Positions 56,592 to 60,622 of a DNA stretch of 60,622 nucleotides are shown here, piece after piece; within the stretch, counting starts at the first letter, position 1, and every line of letters begins with the position of its first letter. Source of the stretch: Methanobacteriota archaeon (lineage in GTDB: Archaea; Thermoplasmatota; Poseidoniia; Poseidoniales; Poseidoniaceae); assembly GCA_002720095.2 (NCBI GenBank), contig PBGP02000004.1, positions 52,896 through 113,517 of the forward strand, in the 5' to 3' direction. Made by a program: the position numbers and the translations under genes. Below the pieces are notes generated by a model. That model made no database searches. It was given only the letters and a program-made list of their open reading frames with translations, and was not told where the DNA came from.

Positions 56592-58208
56592 TTAATCCAT
56601 AAATGAATATGTCCAACTCTGAGGTATATCGTTAGCTCTTTTTACCGATCTAGGTGAAATCCATCTCAGTAAATTAAGTGGTCCTCCCGCTTTGTCATTT
56701 GTTCCACTTGCTCTAGCACCACCAAATGGTTGCTGGGCAACTGCTGCGCCAGTCGGTTTATCATTAATGTAGAAATTTCCAGCTGAAAACCTCAGAGCGT
56801 TAAAAGCTGTGTTGATGTCATGTTCATTAGTTGCAAAAATTGAACCTGTTAGTGCATAAGGTGAAGATTTATCACATAATTCTAGTATGTCCACAAATTT
56901 ATCATCATCATATATGTAAATTGTTAAAACAGGTCCGAATATTTCTTCAACCATAGTTTCAGATTTGGGATTTGAAGTCAGAATAATTGTTGGCTCAATA
57001 AACCATCCTGTTTCATTGTTATAATTCCCACCTGAGATGATTTGACAGTTAGGATCATCTCTAGCCCTTTCTATATAACCTGTAATTTTTTCAAAGGCTC
57101 TTTTGTCAATTACCGCAGTCATGAAATTTGAAAAATCAACAACGTCTCCGATTTTAATTTTAGATAATTCAGCACACAACTCATCCGAAATTGAGTTCCA
57201 TACCGAGTTTGGAATGTATGCACGACTTGCAGCAGAGCATTTTTGGCCTTGGAATTCAAAAGCACCCCTAATGAGTGCAACGATTAATCCTCTTTCATCA
57301 CAATTTGGATGTGCTACGATAAAATCTTTCCCGCCAGTTTCACCAACAATTCGAGGATAACCCTTCATAATAGGTAGTTTTTCTCCAATACGTTGCCATA
57401 ACCCTTGGAAAACTGAGGTCGAACCCGTAAAGTGAACTCCTGCGAAATCAGGGTTCGATAAAGCAACATCTGTTATTAATTCGCCTGAACCTGGAACAAA
57501 ATTAATCACTCCTTTGGGCAAACCAGCATCCATCATCAATCGCATTAATAGGTAATTCGAATAGTATGAATTCCTACTTGGTTTCCAAACTGCGGTGCAA
57601 CCAACTATTGCAGGAGCACTCGGAAGATTGGCGGCAATACTGGAAAAATTAAATGGAGTGATTGCCAAAATAAAACCTTCAAGAGGTCTAATTTCAGTAG
57701 AATTTTCAACTCCTTTTGGAGATACTAACGGTTGCAAATAGTCATGGAAACCTCGAGCATAATGACAATTAAACCTCCAAAAGTCTATTAATTCGCATGC
57801 CGAATCAATTTCTGCCTGGAAACAAGTTTTACTTTGGTTGAGCATCGTTGAAGCATTAATTTTCATCCTCCATTCACCAGATAACATGTCGGCGCATTTT
57901 TCAAAAATTGCGCATCTTTCTTCTAGGCCAATTTCAATCCAATTTTTTTGTGCATTTACTGCTGAGATACATGCGGCTTCCATTTCATCTTTCCCAGCTA
58001 AATGTACGTTTGCCAGTATATGTCCATGATTATGTGGTAGAACTTGTTGAACTGTATTTCCAGTGTATATTTCCTCGCCATTAATGATGCAAGGGATTTC
58101 AATAATCGTTTCCATTTGATTTCTTAGCTCCATTTGCAATTTTTCTCTTTCTTCAGAACCTGGTGCGTATGATAAAACAGGCTCATTTGCGGGATGATTA
58201 GACGTCAT
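56592..58208 (-). CDS. L-glutamate gamma-semialdehyde (P5C) dehydrogenase
   Basis: This enzyme oxidises glutamate semialdehyde to glutamate, the second step of proline breakdown. The 538-residue protein is of the stand-alone, eukaryote-like P5CDH type. It shows AITPFNFSSIAANLPSAPA, the WKPS contact, the NAD loop GVHFTGSTSVF, Glu 290 in GETGGKD, and the catalytic Cys 324 in GQKCSAASRAYIP. At the end lie PFGGARASGTNDKAGG and the RWISPRSVK of this subfamily. No proline dehydrogenase is in the window, so the role in proline use is inferred from the family. The start is ATG at 58208. Confidence 0.92.
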   Translation of the reverse strand: MTSNHPANEPVLSYAPGSEEREKLQMELRNQMETIIEIPCIINGEEIYTGNTVQQVLPHNHGHILANVHLAGKDEMEAACISAVNAQKNWIEIGLEERCAIFEKCADMLSGEWRMKINASTMLNQSKTCFQAEIDSACELIDFWRFNCHYARGFHDYLQPLVSPKGVENSTEIRPLEGFILAITPFNFSSIAANLPSAPAIVGCTAVWKPSRNSYYSNYLLMRLMMDAGLPKGVINFVPGSGELITDVALSNPDFAGVHFTGSTSVFQGLWQRIGEKLPIMKGYPRIVGETGGKDFIVAHPNCDERGLIVALIRGAFEFQGQKCSAASRAYIPNSVWNSISDELCAELSKIKIGDVVDFSNFMTAVIDKRAFEKITGYIERARDDPNCQIISGGNYNNETGWFIEPTIILTSNPKSETMVEEIFGPVLTIYIYDDDKFVDILELCDKSSPYALTGSIFATNEHDINTAFNALRFSAGNFYINDKPTGAAVAQQPFGGARASGTNDKAGGPLNLLRWISPRSVKRANDIPQSWTYSFMD

Positions 58209-58284
58209 GGTATCGCTAATTCAACGCATCCTTTGATTGTTACGTGCCATATTGTTGAAGAACTAGATGTATTCGGTATTGTTG

Positions 58285-58962
58285 ATGGCAATAGCAGTAA
58301 TCACAGGAGCAAATAGGGGTATTGGGTTTGAATGGGTAAGTCAACTTCTAGATAATGGTTGGACAGTTTATGCAGGGTACAGAAAAGATTTAGGTAAATT
58401 GGAACAGGTTTCAAGTTCAAATTTATTCGTTCATCAATTAGATGTCCAGTCAAATCAGTCGGTATTAGATTTTTGTGAGAGTATTGAAGGAAATGTGGAT
58501 TTATTGGTAAATAATGCCGGAGTTGGTGACGGAAGATGGCAAAAATTAGTAGATATTGATGACAAATGGTCTCTTGATGTTCTAGATATTAATGCCATAG
58601 GTCCAGTTAGAATGGTTAAAGCATTATACGAAAAAATGTCTCATGAAACACTGACCAAAGTCGCTATGATTAGTAGTCTAATGGGGTCAATTGATGATTG
58701 TAAATCCGGGCGTTCATATGCCTACAGAGCTTCCAAGTCTGCACTGAATATGTTTACAATGGCAATGAAAAATGAGGCTATAGAAAATAACATTTCGTTT
58801 ATTATACTGCACCCTGGTTGGGTCAAAACTGATATGGGCGGATCTATGGCTCCAGTATCATTATTCGAAAGTGTAAATGGGATGATTAACGTTTTAGAAA
58901 CTCAAACCTTAGAGAATTCAGGACGCTTTATTCAATTTGATGGAGAATTATTACCCTGGTAA
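58285..58962 (+). CDS. Short-chain dehydrogenase/reductase
   Basis: This is an NAD(P)-dependent oxidoreductase of 225 residues. It has TGANRGIG for cofactor binding, a Tyr-Arg-Lys zone suggesting NADPH use, NNAGVG, the catalytic Ser in ISSLMGS, and YAYRASKSALN with the active Tyr and Lys. The PGWVKTDMGG end is typical of C-factor-like SDR enzymes. The substrate is unknown. ATG 58285 is preferred because SDR chains begin just before the first strand; ATG 58267 is possible. Confidence 0.85.
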   Translation: MAIAVITGANRGIGFEWVSQLLDNGWTVYAGYRKDLGKLEQVSSSNLFVHQLDVQSNQSVLDFCESIEGNVDLLVNNAGVGDGRWQKLVDIDDKWSLDVLDINAIGPVRMVKALYEKMSHETLTKVAMISSLMGSIDDCKSGRSYAYRASKSALNMFTMAMKNEAIENNISFIILHPGWVKTDMGGSMAPVSLFESVNGMINVLETQTLENSGRFIQFDGELLPW

Positions 58963-59020
58963 TATTGTTTATTAATTACACTGGTTTAAATGATACTATG
59001 TAGTTGGAACATTAATTCCT

Positions 59021-59077
59021 TGTTGAGGGGTTGGATTTAGTCGCCCTATTTTTTTCTCGCATTGTCGCCCCTCAACA
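59021..59077 (+). ncRNA. Hairpin with 10-bp perfect stem in a long convergent gap, possible small RNA or terminator
   Basis: TGTTGAGGGG at 59021-59030 and CCCCTCAACA at 59068-59077 are exact reverse complements around a 37-base loop. The loop contains seven T (59049-59055) and half of a GTCGCCC direct repeat (59039-59045 and 59064-59070). It lies in the only long convergent gap of the window (155 bases) and is much richer in G and C than its surroundings. TTTAAATGA about 30 bases upstream could be a promoter. Strand is uncertain because the stem is symmetric. Confidence 0.35.
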
Positions 59078-59117
59078 CCTAACAATTTATTGATACTTGA
59101 TATATGTCTAAGTCATT

Positions 59118-59414
59118 TCAATCTAATAATTTCATAATGAATCTTTCTTCTTGAAGACGTTTCTCTAACCAAATTGGACCACCCGGAAATAAAGACAATA
59201 TAAATCCATAAATTAATGCTCTACGATTCCAGTTATTATTCCACCAGCCGAAGCCTAATAATCCAATGTAAAGAGTCCATAGCAATCCATGTATCGGTCC
59301 TATAACAGTAACTAAAATTTCATTTCCACCAATGTACTTGTAAGGCATTGCAATGAAGTATAGAATTGCAGTTGAACATGTTTCTACGATACCAACTGAA
59401 TTGAAGTATCGCAT
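59118..59414 (-). CDS. DUF3817 family small membrane protein
   Basis: The 98-residue protein has three membrane helices (about 8-28, 38-58, 68-85). It fits DUF3817 with GIVETCSTAILYFIAMPYKYIGG, then VIGPIHGLLWTLYIGLL and LSLFPGGPIWLEKRL, corresponding to the family VxPIHGxxxxxY and PFGxFxxExRL patterns. Its function is not known. It has an isolated minus-strand position between a long convergent gap and another membrane protein gene. Confidence 0.8.
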   Translation of the reverse strand: MRYFNSVGIVETCSTAILYFIAMPYKYIGGNEILVTVIGPIHGLLWTLYIGLLGFGWWNNNWNRRALIYGFILSLFPGGPIWLEKRLQEERFIMKLLD

Positions 59415-59462
59415 ATGTAACTCTAAAAAGTGATTATTTTTGAAAATTTTTAAATTAATTAA

Positions 59463-59960
59463 TTATATAGATAAAATTACTAATGATGAAAGCATAATCC
59501 AAACTATACAGCTGTAGAATGTAATAGAGATTACAAAAGTTGTCTTTTGATGATTATCTTTAACTTTTTCAATTTCATCATAATTACAGGATTTGCAATG
59601 CCACATTAATACCCATGTTTGAAATCTGAAACCTTTAGAAATACTGAGAAATTTAATTGTTTTTCCAATTAAAATTGAATATTTCTTTCCACAATTATAA
59701 CAGTACTTCCTTTCATTTACTTCTGGAAAAGTTACATTTTTATCAAAAATAAAAATTTTACTTAATATAAGTGCTCCAGAGTATAGTATAAACAAAGTCC
59801 CCAAAATTCTTATCAATTCAGGAATTGTTTTATTATCTGTGTCAGAATACACGATGAAACCTAGTATAGATAGAAATATCCACATAAAGATGATTGCGTT
59901 AACTCTCATCCATAGCGGTGCGACGCTACTGTGAAACCATTCTCTATTTGAATTAGTCAT
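59463..59960 (-). CDS. Membrane protein with four-cysteine zinc ribbon
   Basis: Not recognised. The 165-residue protein has membrane helices at about 20-38, 50-70 and 142-164. Between them is a cytoplasmic domain with CYNC (87-90) and CKSC (122-125), likely a zinc ribbon. This looks like a small sensor or chaperone-type membrane protein, but nothing more specific can be read. The start ATG is the first in frame. It is separated by 48 bases from the DUF3817 gene and by a 124-base gap from the next gene. Confidence 0.55.
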   Translation of the reverse strand: MTNSNREWFHSSVAPLWMRVNAIIFMWIFLSILGFIVYSDTDNKTIPELIRILGTLFILYSGALILSKIFIFDKNVTFPEVNERKYCYNCGKKYSILIGKTIKFLSISKGFRFQTWVLMWHCKSCNYDEIEKVKDNHQKTTFVISITFYSCIVWIMLSSLVILSI

Positions 59961-60084
59961 ATGCCTAATTAAAAATCTTAGTAGATAAAATTGACTACAT
60001 CAGAAATATTAGAATTCATATTAAAGGTGCTCAATCCGGGGTATATGCGCATTAGTGCATAGAACTGGTCTTGAACCTGTAACT

Positions 60085-60606
60085 TTAATTATGAAATGAA
60101 TTTATAATCGATAAAATAGGTATTAAATCAAAAGTATTACAATTTAGTTCATTTGAAAGTTTTTCTAATGCTGATTCTTGAATAAAATCAAACCATTCTG
60201 GTAATATATTCCCTTTAATGCCTATTTCACATTCCGCAAAAGAAAGTATTTTCTCGGTAGGTTCACTAAAACTCGAAATATAATTTCCATTTCTTTCTTG
60301 CCATACAACATATTTTCTATTTTCTCTATCTTTACACAACATGAATAAACCTTCTTTAAATCTAGATTTAATTTCTATATCTCTAACTGCAATGACGCCT
60401 GTTGATAATTCCAATGCTAGATTAATCTCTTCTTGTGTTGCCCTTGCAAGTCTTCTTAAATGATTTGAAGAAGGGATATAATTTTCTAATAATTCAACAA
60501 TATCTAAAGTATCTGATTCATAAATTCTTCTTACATGTTCAACATCCTTTTCTGAAAGATTATCTAAATCCCTTAAATGCTCTTCTACAACCTCTATTCC
60601 AGACAT
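60085..60606 (-). CDS. Hypothetical protein
   Basis: Not recognised. The 173-residue protein begins with an acidic helical half (about 1-70), including EEHLRDLDNLSEKDVEHVRRIYE, followed by a mixed beta part with YVVWQERNGNYISSF and CEIGIKGN. It has no signal peptide or membrane helix. It begins 16 bases from the right edge, so its promoter region is mostly outside the window. The 124 bases after it (59961-60084) hold no feature I can support. Confidence 0.5.
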   Translation of the reverse strand: MSGIEVVEEHLRDLDNLSEKDVEHVRRIYESDTLDIVELLENYIPSSNHLRRLARATQEEINLALELSTGVIAVRDIEIKSRFKEGLFMLCKDRENRKYVVWQERNGNYISSFSEPTEKILSFAECEIGIKGNILPEWFDFIQESALEKLSNELNCNTFDLIPILSIINSFHN

Positions 60607-60622
60607 TTTTTGATAATTTTTT

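Noticed and set aside
60020-60076. GGTTCAAGACC-like sequence (minus strand), reminiscent of a tRNA T-arm
   Set aside because: The stem has a mismatch and no anticodon arm, D-arm or acceptor is found upstream, where the sequence is AT-rich.

Overview
The window looks like a piece of a marine planktonic euryarchaeon of the Thermoplasmatota (Marine Group II/III, Ca. Poseidoniales or a close relative). This rests on archaeal replication, lipid and energy genes (RPA with its partner RPAP, Hel308, KEOPS Cgi121, A-type ATP synthase, GGPP synthase, geranylgeranyl reductase) found beside bacterial-type gyrBA, a DNA photolyase, a Tad-like secretion motor and very large secreted PKD proteins. Base composition is AT-rich throughout and genes are densely packed. 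No tRNA, rRNA, insertion sequence, phage or CRISPR array was seen. No stretch above 300 bases lacks a gene. Group assignment is inference, because no rRNA gene is present.

Layout. 1-5 kb: scpA (cut by the window edge) and smc, the condensin module. 5-11 kb: a small membrane protein with a zinc knuckle, nadB (NAD synthesis), a PanE-type reductase, and a membrane protein that resembles a site-2 protease without its catalytic residues. 11.1-19.7 kb: the complete A-type ATP synthase operon, transcribed H-I-K-E-C-F-A-B-D on the minus strand. 19.8-21.9 kb: geranylgeranyl reductase and GGPP synthase (membrane lipids). 22-27 kb: a degenerate HemC-like protein, a coiled-coil protein, a SAP-repeat protein and a photolyase. 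27.2-30.1 kb: Tad/type IV-like ATPase, two membrane subunits and a small beta-rich protein. 30.2-36 kb: genome-maintenance run Hel308, Cgi121, a possible small ORF, RPA, RPAP. 36-40.6 kb: TerB-like protein, SprT-like protein, hotdog thioesterase, AstE/AspA-type deacylase, LeuA-like enzyme. 40.6-45.3 kb: gyrB-gyrA. 45.5-46.3 kb: aroD. 46.3-52.7 kb: surface proteins, namely a 1.4-kilo-residue PKD metalloprotease-like protein, its companion, and a glutaminyl cyclase. 52.7-60.6 kb: a membrane protein with a carboxypeptidase-regulatory-like domain, an extended thymidylate kinase, a DUF2085 protein, a membrane-anchored Smr protein, P5C dehydrogenase, an SDR, a DUF3817 protein and two unknowns.

Gene starts were chosen from Shine-Dalgarno sites inside operons, and from TATA-like boxes about 26 bases upstream of first genes. 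The latter pattern suggests frequent leaderless transcripts, and several starts were moved inward from the longest possible ORF. Convergent gene ends nearly always touch or overlap. The one exception (58963-59117) carries a perfect 10-bp inverted repeat.

The most unusual items are the pseudo-site-2-protease, the HemC-like protein without catalytic residues, a 32-codon ORF in the RPA operon, a phage-tail-like small protein in the Tad-like operon, a thymidylate kinase with a 240-residue unknown tail, and the 59.0-kb hairpin. None amounts to a clearly new defence or mobile system.
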